Both the position numbers and the translations under genes were made by a program. The notes below the pieces were generated by a model that made no database searches, had not been told where the DNA came from, and worked only from the letters and a program-made list of their open reading frames with translations. From Halichondria panicea (lineage: Eukaryota; Porifera; Demospongiae; Suberitida; Halichondriidae), in assembly GCF_963675165.1 (NCBI RefSeq), contig NC_087384.1, forward strand, positions 669,001 to 733,000: a stretch of 64,000 bases of DNA, written 5' to 3'. Shown in pieces: positions 1 to 8,394 of this stretch; the first letter of the stretch is position 1; each line of letters starts with the position of its first letter.

Positions 1-115
1 TGTTCATATGTTTAGTTAACTAGTTAACAGTTTTTATTGTTATTGTTGTGCATGCCATGGTTGTACACAAGGCCATATGAAGGTAGAACCTGTAACTGCT
101 ATATAATTATAGTGA

Positions 116-290
116 AAGAGATGTTGTTCAATGAACTTGTGAATAGTAGCCACTGGGAGAGCTTGGAGGGAGAGAGAGAAGTAGAAAGTATGTCAACAAA
201 GGTATAGCCTTGACAACCAATTCTCCCTGGCATGGAAAATGTGATCAATATATTTACCTAGAAGTTATTGATTGTCATTGTGGGCACATG
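116..290 (+). pseudogene. Sulfotransferase fragment (relic A)
   Basis: This stretch matches the middle of the intact sulfotransferase gene at 14626-15927, around residues 187-236, including the run that reads TNSPWHGKCD. It lacks both PAPS-binding motifs and the N-terminal anchor, and extra bases break the frame near 175-215. It has no start or 3' end of its own. Its neighbours are a broken DSL-gene copy and MMAB fragments, so it is one piece of the duplicated block that fills the first 6 kb. I see no reason to think it is expressed. Confidence 0.85.
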
Positions 291-407
291 AGTGACTTAA
301 TTAAGGGGAAACCTATAATTATAATTATAGCTGGGAACTCAATTGTTAACTTACCTTACATACATAATATTTTATACAAAAAAGATTTTATCTCCAAATC
401 AATTCAA

Positions 408-512
408 TTTAATTGCAGAACTGCTGTAAATCTGAAAGAGATCACTGCATGAGACTTTCATCTAGGCATTGAATCTCAGAGAAATAGACATTATTTTCTT
501 ACAAAACTATAA
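408..512. repeat. Duplicated non-coding segment, partner at 2386-2491
   Basis: The sequence from the TTGCAGAACTGCTGT run onward is repeated at 2386-2491. Both copies lie just downstream of a DSL-gene tail exon, so this segment belongs to the same duplication unit. I see no conserved reading frame in it. The rest of 291-556 is AT-rich with no recognisable gene. Confidence 0.7.
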
Positions 513-556
513 TGCGTGTATATAATTATAGTCATTTATTTATGTTGTTTTGACTC

Positions 557-1355
557 TTAAATGTATTCATAGTCCCCTATGCTTATCTCCTTGAAGTGGT
601 GAACTCCGTAACCGAGGTTGGGGTGTGTCTTTATCTCTCCACTTTTATTGTTTGTGTTGCGCTCTTGCATAGAGGGTAGCTCGTGTATCGGCTAAGTTGC
701 TGTCATTCTACCTTATAATAACATGAGTTGTGCAGTATATAACCATAAACAGTTTTAGCTTGATTAAGGTGCGTGTGTATTTACCTGATTGATTTCAACA
801 CTTTCTACGTAATAGCCAAACAATTACGCAACCAAAGGCAGCCAGTATGAGTGCCGCTGTAAATCCAATAGTAACACCTAATCCAAGTCCGAGTCCAAAA
901 CCAGCTGAGAATGTATATTGGTTTACATGTAGATAGTAGTACACAATCAAATTAATACTGCAGTATACACTTCACACAATTTTTGACCTGCATGTTTTTA
1001 TATGTCACCCCTCGTATACATAGTATAGCTATATAATTATAGCTATTACAGTGAGATGAATAACTGCATTACTCTACAATATCTGTGTGTGGTGAGATGT
1101 CCTCAGGCAGAGTGCAGTCCGAGGCTGGGTCTTGGAAACCAGGCAGGCACACCACCCCGGCCCTCTCTATTCCCACACGTGCAGTGACCAAACAGATCAT
1201 CTCTGGCACGACAGGAGGTGTCAGTCGTACAAGTCATTATGTCAGGATAGGTCACCAACAGCCTCAGGGGAAATGTGGCTAGTCCATTAGCGCCAGTTAG
1301 CTGAATCTGTTGCAGCACTCCAGATGACTGATCGGCCACTAGTTCTTGTTCAATT
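557..1355 (-). pseudogene. Second copy of the DSL-domain gene, broken
   Basis: Three exons of the intact gene at 2546-4380 are recognisable: the cytoplasmic tail (557 to about 705), the transmembrane exon (785 to about 921) and the DSL exon (about 1085-1355). A TGA lies in the transmembrane exon where the intact copy has CGA in the RRKCRN stretch, and a TAG in the tail exon replaces CAG. The 5' half of the DSL exon stops abruptly near 1355 and joins MMAB exon 6 sequence, so the signal peptide and N-terminal exons are missing. The DSL cysteine frame is still readable (CRARDDLFGHC), which suggests recent decay. Confidence 0.85.
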
Positions 1356-1815
1356 TTTTCTGCTCGCCTACACTTCTAGCTATGTATGGGCACTGCTTTT
1401 TTCTCCCGACTGCATGTGTGTGGGTGGCGGATGTTGAGTATATGTGAGTGAGTGGGTGTATGTTTGGGGTAAGATGAAGTTCTTGAGTTCAGGAATATGG
1501 TCGTCCATTGCATTGATCAACGTCTCCAGCTTGATTGCGTCTCTCATTGAAATCTGTCAGAGCTAAAAGTGTATAGATGACAGAATTTTAGAGGCTACAA
1601 AATACCTTTTTTGTAATTGTTTATCGGAGTAGCCACGTGAGATCCAACATCTTGCAGCAAACTTTGAATCTATATATAGTTGTGCGTATACTGGTGAACA
1701 GTCGACAACAACATATAGTAGTGTGTTTGCATTATTATTGAGTGTCAGGCTGGCAGCAGGAGAACCAAAAGTGAGGTCTACTATCTCCTCCAAACCCAGA
1801 CAATGTTCTCGAGCC
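1356..1815 (-). pseudogene. MMAB fragment 1 (exons 6 to 3, degraded)
   Basis: In minus-strand order this stretch carries degraded copies of MMAB exon 3 (about 1745-1815), exon 4 (about 1600-1680), exon 5 (about 1470-1570) and exon 6 (about 1356-1425), each resembling the intact gene at 6203-7489. The exon and intron order is kept, so it is a genomic duplicate and not a retrocopy. It lacks the N-terminal exons with the TRTGDKG motif and the C-terminal exons, and it is joined directly to the truncated DSL copy. Confidence 0.85.
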
Positions 1816-1918
1816 AACCAATCAGCAAACGGAGTCTTCATCAACTGGAGACAGAGAACAAATACAGTGCAGAGAAACTGGAGTTTTTTACCGGCTTCTC
1901 TTATACATGCAAGCACGG

Positions 1919-2345
1919 GGATAGGTGGGGATTAGACCAGTCACCTGATCTAATACCCCTACCTTTGGGCATGTTATTTGGTCTAATCCCCTGGTAGCCC
2001 CTAGTACAACATGGGGGTTATGTGGGGATTAGACCTGTATCACACTCTAGCGAGAAGATAAACAGATTATTTGAAGTATCAGAATTACTATATAAATATT
2101 GACAGCTATACTCCTATAGAGCTAGTGAAGTCAAGAAGGCAGAGATGCATGCTCAGGATCAATAAACTGTAAATTTTGCTCTCACTGTACTCAGCATGTG
2201 TTGGAAGGAAGAGTGTGGCACACATCATGTGATCTTTAATTGACCTTTGACCCAATGCATGCATCAGGTGATCTGTCTAATTCCCCTGGGTAGGGGAGCA
2301 ACTTCAAGTCTAATCCCCAACTAATCCCCACTTATCCCCGGTAGG
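1919..2345. repeat. Candidate foldback element with GTGGGGATTAGAC ends
   Basis: The run GTGGGGATTAGACC occurs near the left end (about 1925) and again near 2024, and its complement (GTCTAATCCCC, AATCCCCACTT) occurs near 2311-2335. The interior is AT-rich with no reading frame. This is the layout of a small non-autonomous inverted-repeat element, possibly with subterminal repeats. I could not define the exact ends or a target-site duplication. Confidence 0.5.
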
Positions 2346-2545
2346 GGGAGGTGGGGCATTACTTTGACAAGTGCATTATGTGTTTCTTAATTGCAGAACT
2401 GCTGTTCTAAAAGTGAGGGATCCACTGAAGGAGATCACTGACTTTCAGCTAGGCATTAAGAAGACAGTAGAACATTATTTTCTTACAAATAAGTCATGCA
2501 CTCAATGTTTCAATATGCAATCTATGAATATAATTGCTCAGACTC

Positions 2546-4380
2546 TTAAATGTAGTCATAGTCCCCTGTGCTACTCTGTATCTCCTCGAGGTGATGAACT
2601 CCGTACCCAGGATTGGGGTGTGTCCTTATATTGTTTGTGTTACGCTCTTGCGTAGAGGGTAGCTCATACACCGGCTGTGTTGCTGCTATTCGACCTAGAA
2701 TAACATGAGTAAGCATAACAGTTTAGCTTGTTTATATAGTAAAGTTTAGTAAAGTGAGTGTGTATTTACCTGATTGGTTTCGACACTTTCTACGTAATAG
2801 CCAAACAATTACGCAACCAAAGGTAGCCAGTATGAGTGCCGCTGTGAATCCAATAGCAACACCTACTCCAAGTCCAGTTGAGAACGTACTGTCGTCTTGG
2901 GGAAATTCTACATAATATTTACAGAAGGGGAGGGGGGCAGATCTAGTACACAGTCAAATGTTAAGACAATACAATATACCTGTGGGTACAAAACTTATCA
3001 CAGTATACACGTCATCCCTTGTAATAGCTGTAAGTATACATAGTTAGTGAAATTGAATATACTGTATTACACTTTATTACCTGTCAGTGTGTGCACAGAC
3101 TCTGTAGATATGTCAGCACCCCTCGTTGTAGCTGTATGTATAGTAGTTATGGAGATGGAATTAATACATGCACTCTCTATACAATACCTGTGTGCACACA
3201 ATCTGTAGATATGTCAGCACCCCTCGTTGTAGCTGTATATGTAGTAGTTATGGAGATGGAATTAATACTGTATTACATGCACTCTCTATACAATACCTGT
3301 GTTTATAGAATCTGTAGATACTTCTCTCCTCGTTGCAGCTGCAGTAGTAGTTACTGACATAGTAGATGTAGTAGTAGTTTGTGAGATGTCGTCAGGCAGA
3401 GTGCAGTCAGAGGCTGGATCTTGGAAGCCAGGTAGGCACACCAACTGCCCTCTATTCCCACACATGTAGTGACCGAACAGATCATCTCTAGGACGACAGG
3501 AGGTGTCAGTCGTACAAGTCATCATGTCAGGACAGGCCACCAACAGCCTCAGGGGAAATGTGGCTAGTCCATTAGCGCCAGTTAGTTGAATCTGTTGCAG
3601 CACTCCAGATGACTGATCGGCCACTAGTTGCTGTTCAATTCTCACCAGTCCACCGTCTACGATAACTCCATGAGTACTGTTTATATTTCTGGACACTCGA
3701 AATAACATCTGAAAAGCTCCCTAAAAGTGCATGAGTTAAGCTTCTCTAACAAACTACAATTAATACATTAATTGTTGCAGGGATGATATTTATCTATAGA
3801 ACAATTTGATCTACGTCTTCTTACGCAGGTCAAGCAATATATATACACCAGCTACACGACAGCCAGCATCAACCCAAATCATATTCCAAAGTATAGCTAA
3901 GAACTAACCGTGTAAATGGTGTCCTGTCTGCCAAAAGTCACTGTAACACTGCCACTGATCGAGTCAATACCAATCCCGACTGATCCCACTGAACAGTTAC
4001 TGATGTCAGTATCGCTGGTGTCATGAGTGTCAATACGAGCACAGAGTTGTAGATGCAGGTTCGGACAGCTGGTGCACTGCGGAGGAGACTGGGAACTGAC
4101 ACAGCAGCTCCCGTCAGCTAATTGATTGGTCGGAGTGGACACTGCTATATCACCAATTTGCACGACAACTGTATACTGAGCGTTCACAAACACTGCCTGC
4201 ATAAATTATTGAATTCATAAAAATTATTTTTTATAAATATCATAGAAGATTGCAATTTTGTGTGAATGTACATGTACGTATTGACTGTAGCTCTAACCCA
4301 GAAAGCTGTTAGGCTTCATTGCAACAACAACAACTTACTGTGAACAGCAATACAATATAGCTTGTCAATAAAGACTCCAT
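2546..4380 (-). CDS. DSL-domain transmembrane protein without EGF repeats
   Basis: The seven-exon model is 4380-4339, 4196-3909, 3708-3297, 3232-3188, 3131-3081, 2907-2770 and 2694-2546, giving 374 aa with all junctions in frame. Residues 1-22 look like a signal peptide ending near VNAQ. The next ~145 residues sit where Notch ligands carry the MNNL domain. A DSL-like domain follows at about residues 169-212; its last four cysteines and the core [12 protein letters not shown] match the Delta/Jagged consensus, with the canonical 11- and 7-residue spacings. No EGF repeat follows. Instead there is a Thr/Ser-rich stalk from repeated short exons, a transmembrane helix (about residues 291-317), an RRK stop-transfer and a ~50-residue tail ending GDYDYI. 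By family it would act at the cell surface as a Notch-type ligand, or, lacking EGFs, as a decoy. It could also be a lineage-specific DSL protein unrelated to Notch signalling. Confidence 0.8.
3081..3350 (-). repeat. Tandemly duplicated stalk exons of the DSL gene
   Basis: Two short phase-1 exons (3232-3188, 45 nt; 3131-3081, 51 nt) encode near-identical peptides around [10 protein letters not shown]. The 3' end of the large DSL exon (about 3340-3297) encodes a third, related copy ([10 protein letters not shown]). Flanking intron sequence is duplicated as well. Exons of 3n length in the same phase can be gained or skipped without breaking the frame, so stalk length may vary between alleles or isoforms. 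Confidence 0.75.
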
Positions 4381-4424
4381 TAGCTTTAGTCCTCTTAATT
4401 GCTCCAGTATGATGCATGTACTGA

Positions 4425-4655
4425 TATAGATACATGTATAGTTTAACTTCTGTTGCTTCAATTGGCACCATATCATTTCACATGTTTATTCTGAGCTACT
4501 CCCTTTAGTAGGGTATTCACCATGCAAATTGAAACACAACCATTTTTGCATATGTGCTGAGTATAGCACTTCCATAAAATAGCGCAGTATATATATAACA
4601 CAAACAAACAAATACTGCATGATCACTAAGATATACCAGTATATATTAGCTGGTT
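4425..4655. repeat. Duplicated flank, partner at 6000-6200
   Basis: The run from GTTGCTTCAA through TTTCACATGTTTATTCTGAG and on to the TACTGCATGATCACTAA stretch is repeated at 6000-6190. In both places it lies directly downstream of MMAB 3' exon sequence. It marks the edge of a block that was copied together with the MMAB 3' end. No gene is visible within it. Confidence 0.75.
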
Positions 4656-4870
4656 ATAGTCCACTTTCCATACATCAGTGAACAAGAAATCACTCAGCCT
4701 GTGCAATAACAATAATTAAATTTACTACTTTTCGTGCTTACAACCATGCACTTCAGCTCACCTGTTCAAATATTTAGCCACTGTATGGTCAACTTTCCCA
4801 GACACATATAGAGGGGGACCACCCTGTATTATTGGAGCTTGAGATAATTGCTGAAAATGCTCACAAATTA
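4655..4870 (-). pseudogene. MMAB fragment 2 (3' exons)
   Basis: The piece contains a shortened copy of MMAB exon 8 (about 4655-4700, internal deletion) and a copy of exon 7 (about 4772-4832) that still reads [15 protein letters not shown], plus a decayed piece of the adjacent intron and exon 6. The intact gene reads [15 protein letters not shown] at the same place. No upstream exons follow; the sequence then passes into a two-pore-channel fragment. Confidence 0.85.
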
Positions 4871-4961
4871 CATTCTTAATTTCTGGCGCGCACCTGCACC
4901 TCCAAAAATAAGATAATGATTGAGTGTTACTGTGTCTTAATTTGTGCAGGAGATCTATAGC

Positions 4962-5300
4962 TTGGCCTGCATTGGACACAAAGACTTGTACTTGCTCATG
5001 CACAGGAATGAACTAGCGGTGAGTATACCTTTCACAAAGCAAATTGTGATACGGACACTCTAATCGTTGTACGGTAATTTGTCTGCTTACATTGCACACT
5101 ACCACCATACTCACTTTCTACACATACACCACCCGCAGCAATGGATAAAGGAACATGAGGAAGAGGGGGAGAAGGCAGAGGCAGAGAAGACTTCCAAGTG
5201 GTGGAAGCTTAAGACCACCTTGAAATACCTTTTCATGTGTCTACTCGATATTGTGAAGAGTTGTCTATACTTTATATTGTGGAATGAAGGACAACTATAG
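4962..5300 (+). pseudogene. Two-pore channel 3'-end fragment
   Basis: Two pieces match the last two exons of the channel gene at 7717-14333. The end of exon 24 (4962-5011) reads HKDLYLLMHRNELA against [15 protein letters not shown] in the intact gene, and is followed by a conserved GTGAGT donor. A copy of exon 25 (about 5142-5300) reads WIKEHEEEGEKAEAEK and ends in a stop. The copy of exon 25 is open and diverged. No upstream channel exon is present, so a functional channel is impossible; a short transcript cannot be excluded. Confidence 0.85.
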
Positions 5301-5524
5301 TTTTTATTATACTGATTACTTTAATAAGGTATCACAGATACTTATTATCTTCTTTGGGTATCCCTGGTACCACGCAACAACTGATTTTCTTTCAGTAGAT
5401 GTGTTTACATGTTTATAGTTAACATGTACTTTTTGTTGTTATTGTTATGCATGCATGCCATTAATTGTTGTATACAATATTGGCCACACGTGTATTGAAG
5501 GTGCATAGAACATGCATGTAACCA

Positions 5525-5705
5525 GAACATTGTTCAATGAACAGTCAATATAATTATATATAGCAGCCACTGATGGGAGAGCTTGAAGGGAGAGAGAAGT
5601 GGAAAGTATGTCAACAAAGGTTACAGCCTTGACACCAATTCTCCCTGGCATGGAAAATGTATTCAAATACCTGCTATAAGTTATTGGCGATAAACGCGCT
5701 GGCAA
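5525..5705 (+). pseudogene. Sulfotransferase fragment (relic B)
   Basis: The stretch matches the same middle part of the sulfotransferase as relic A, including the NSPWHGKC segment and the following GDKRAG segment, but has insertions around 5545-5565 and frame breaks. It follows the channel 3' fragment just as the intact sulfotransferase follows the intact channel. The pair is therefore a copy of one continuous block. Confidence 0.85.
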
Positions 5706-6000
5706 AGAATATTGTATAATATATAATTATAATCAGAGGCTTCATTGAGCTCCTCCTTTTGTCATCATGTGGAAACAAAAGACAATTGTACCCCTCTTGC
5801 TGACCCATTAGCACATTTCTTGTGAAAGTTGATAATAATTTAGTCCACTTTCCGATACACAACTTCGTTCCTTCCTTCTCTGTGTGCAGTGAAATTTGCA
5901 GCAGTAACTGAACAAGAAATCACTGAGCCTGCAATAACGTGTGCATACACAACCATCAAGTAAACTGCAGCTCTTGCATGCTCCTGATGCAGTATGTACT
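5706..6000 (-). pseudogene. MMAB fragment 3 (last exon) in otherwise empty DNA
   Basis: Between about 5838 and 5935 the minus strand again resembles MMAB exon 8 (the stretch complementary to CCGATACACAACTTCG and following bases), with small insertions. It is the third partial copy of that exon in the window. The rest of 5706-6000 shows no gene. Confidence 0.65.
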
Positions 6001-6202
6001 GCTAGATAGATAGTTCTGTTGCTTCAAATGGTACCAATATCCTTTCACATGTTTATTCTGAGGTTTAGCACTTCACAAATTGAAACACCATCATTTTTGC
6101 ATAAATTATGTGCTGAGTATAATTATATCACTTCCATAACAGCACATTATACAAGCACAAAACAAACAAATACTGCATGATCACTAAAAGAACTGGTTAT
6201 AG

Positions 6203-7489
6203 TTATTTCACTTTCTGATACACAACTTCGTTCTTCCCTTCTCTATGTGCAGTGAACCTTGCAGCAGTGAACAAGAAATCACTCAGCCTGTGCATGCAAT
6301 AACAATAATTTACTATTCGTATACAGCCACCAAGTAAACTGCAACTCACCTGTTCAAGTATTTAGCCACTGTATGGTCAACTTGCCCGGACACATAGAGG
6401 GGGACCACCCTGTAATTAGGGGAGCTTGAGGTAATTAATTATAATGCTCACAAATCACCTTCTTTCTGCTCGTCTACAGATAGTTCTGGCCACGTGGAGA
6501 TGGGCACTGCTTTTTCCTCCCGACTATATGTGTGTGTGGGTAGTGGGTGTGTGAGTAGTGTGTGTGTGGGTGATTGGATGGGTGAGTGCGTGGTGTGTGT
6601 GTGGATGAGTGGTACATGTGTGTGTGTGTGTGTGACATGTGGGTGATTAATTGGTGTATGTTTGAGGGGACTCACAGGTAAAATAAAGTTCTTGAGTTCA
6701 GGAAGATGATCGTCCATTGCATTGATCAACGTCTCTAACTTGGTCACATGACTCTCACTGAAGTCTGTCAGAGCTAAAATGGGAGATTATTAAATTACGC
6801 AATTCTAGAAGCTACAAAAAAACACCTCTCTTTTTCGGAGTTGCTTTATCTCTTGGAGTAGCCATGTGAGATCCAACATCTTGTAACAAACTTTGAATCT
6901 GTACGGTTGTGCATACTGGTGAATAGCCGACAACAACAAAGCAGAATCTTGCATATTATTATTGAGTGTACCTCCTGTAGAATCTCCGTCAGAGGGGCAG
7001 CTGGGGAACCAAAAGTGAGGTCAACTGTCTCCTCCAAATCCAGACAATACTCTCGAGCCAGCCTGCACACACAAGGGGAATTAGTATTAAGATAAAGACA
7101 ACCCTTCTGTCAGTCAGTACTCAGCTAACCTAGCCTCGAATCCAGGCCGATTAATAAAATCGGCCTGAATTTGAGGCTAGTACTCACCCGACGTAAGAGC
7201 TGAGCTCATCGTTTGCTCCCAGTGCCTCGAAAATCACGTCTGTCTTGGGAAGCCGCTGTCCGGAGAAGGTACTGGTGACACCTGGCTATGAGGAGAGGAG
7301 GTGTATGGTTTGTATGTATGGCCTGGCTACAAGGCTCTCTGTCTGGCAGTGATCACCTTTATCCCCTGTTCTGGTGTAGACCCTCAGTTTGGTAGGTGCA
7401 GAGTCATCACTGAGCCTCCTACTGAGCTCTAGCAGTCTCCTGGAGCTTGCAGATCTTGCACACACAGTCCTATGAAGGAGAGAAAGCAT
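6203..7489 (-). CDS. MMAB: Cob(I)alamin adenosyltransferase (MMAB, PduO type)
   Basis: The eight-exon model is 7489-7357, 7281-7188, 7062-6972, 6898-6826, 6773-6676, 6523-6459, 6409-6350 and 6287-6203, giving 232 aa with all phases consistent. The arginine- and serine-rich N-terminus (about residues 1-30) looks like a mitochondrial targeting sequence. The ATP-binding motif YTRTGDKG spans the exon 1/2 junction. The signature region [17 protein letters not shown] then ICRRAERR follows, and the C-terminal VAKYLNRLSDFLF segment is intact. The family transfers adenosyl from ATP to cob(I)alamin to make the cofactor of methylmalonyl-CoA mutase in mitochondria. Length is close to the human protein. 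It is head-to-head with the two-pore channel gene. Three partial copies lie downstream. Confidence 0.93.
7130..7180. repeat. 51-bp near-perfect hairpin in MMAB intron 2
   Basis: Left arm CTAGCCTCGAATCCAGGCCG pairs with the right arm CGGCCTGAATTTGAGGCTAG across a short AT loop. It begins about 8 nt inside the intron after the exon 2 donor at 7188, so in pre-mRNA it could form a stem beside the 5' splice site. It may be a minimal foldback element. Confidence 0.8.
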
Positions 7490-7716
7490 GGTTGCTTGTA
7501 GATTCTAGACCACTCCTGAGACCCTCCCCCTTGCAAGGTCAGCTAATCTAATCTCCGCCTAGCAACTAGTACTTTACAGTGAGATGACCTCTTCTTGCTG
7601 GCATGCAGCTGTCAGGCAATGAATAGACTAGACGGCCCAAACAAACAATTGCAAGCTAGCTAGCTAGCCTAGACGGCCCAAACAAACAATTGCAAGCTAG
7701 CTAGCTGGGCCGAGCC
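7490..7716. promoter_or_regulatory. Head-to-head promoter region, MMAB / two-pore channel
   Basis: Only 227 bp separate the two start codons. The channel-proximal half contains a 41-bp tandem duplication (7628-7708; each unit starts CTAGACGGCCC and ends in GCTAGC repeats) directly before the channel ATG. I see no clear TATA box. Confidence 0.65.
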
Positions 7717-8355
7717 ATGGCTATGCCAAGATTCCTATACAGTGTCACCGCCTCCATGCTGAAAGCACCACTACTGAATGAGAACACAAGTGATGATGAA
7801 TTAGAGCTGGCATTATCAGCAGATCAAAACCCACCCTCTGAAGATCATAGTGACAGATTCGACCAAGAGGTCGTACTGAGCCCCATAGAAATTGAAAAGA
7901 CGAAATCAGATATTTACACATCTGCTCGATTAGCTGCGGCTGGAATTCCCGATCCTATTAACGAAGAAGATGGTCCTAACGAATATTATGATCCTATCGA
8001 AGATGACGATGAACAGCTGTTAGGTGTGTCTAGTCGTGGGCACGCTGTGAACGCCCCAGAGGGAGGACACGGGGCCTACAAAGAGATTTCATACAATTAT
8101 CAAATGAGGTCTTCCCCTCGTCCCTCCAGTACAGGTAAGGGAAAGAGATGGTGGCGTACCCATATATTTATTCTTGTGTGTATATAGTGTCTGTTGGTGA
8201 TGATGCTATTCTGTACAAGAATGACAGGACTAGAACTAAGCACGAGGTGAGCCACCCACACACTAACATGTTTCCAGTTTAATGCTTGTACATGTACCTT
8301 TGCAAATTATCTTTGAGCAGCCACAACTTGATGGTTATTCTAGGAACCACACACA

Positions 8356-8394
<39 letters not shown>

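Noticed and set aside
3091-3357. Plus-strand frame with internal peptide repeats ([10 protein letters not shown])
   Set aside because: It is the antisense of the duplicated DSL stalk exons, which splice properly on the minus strand.
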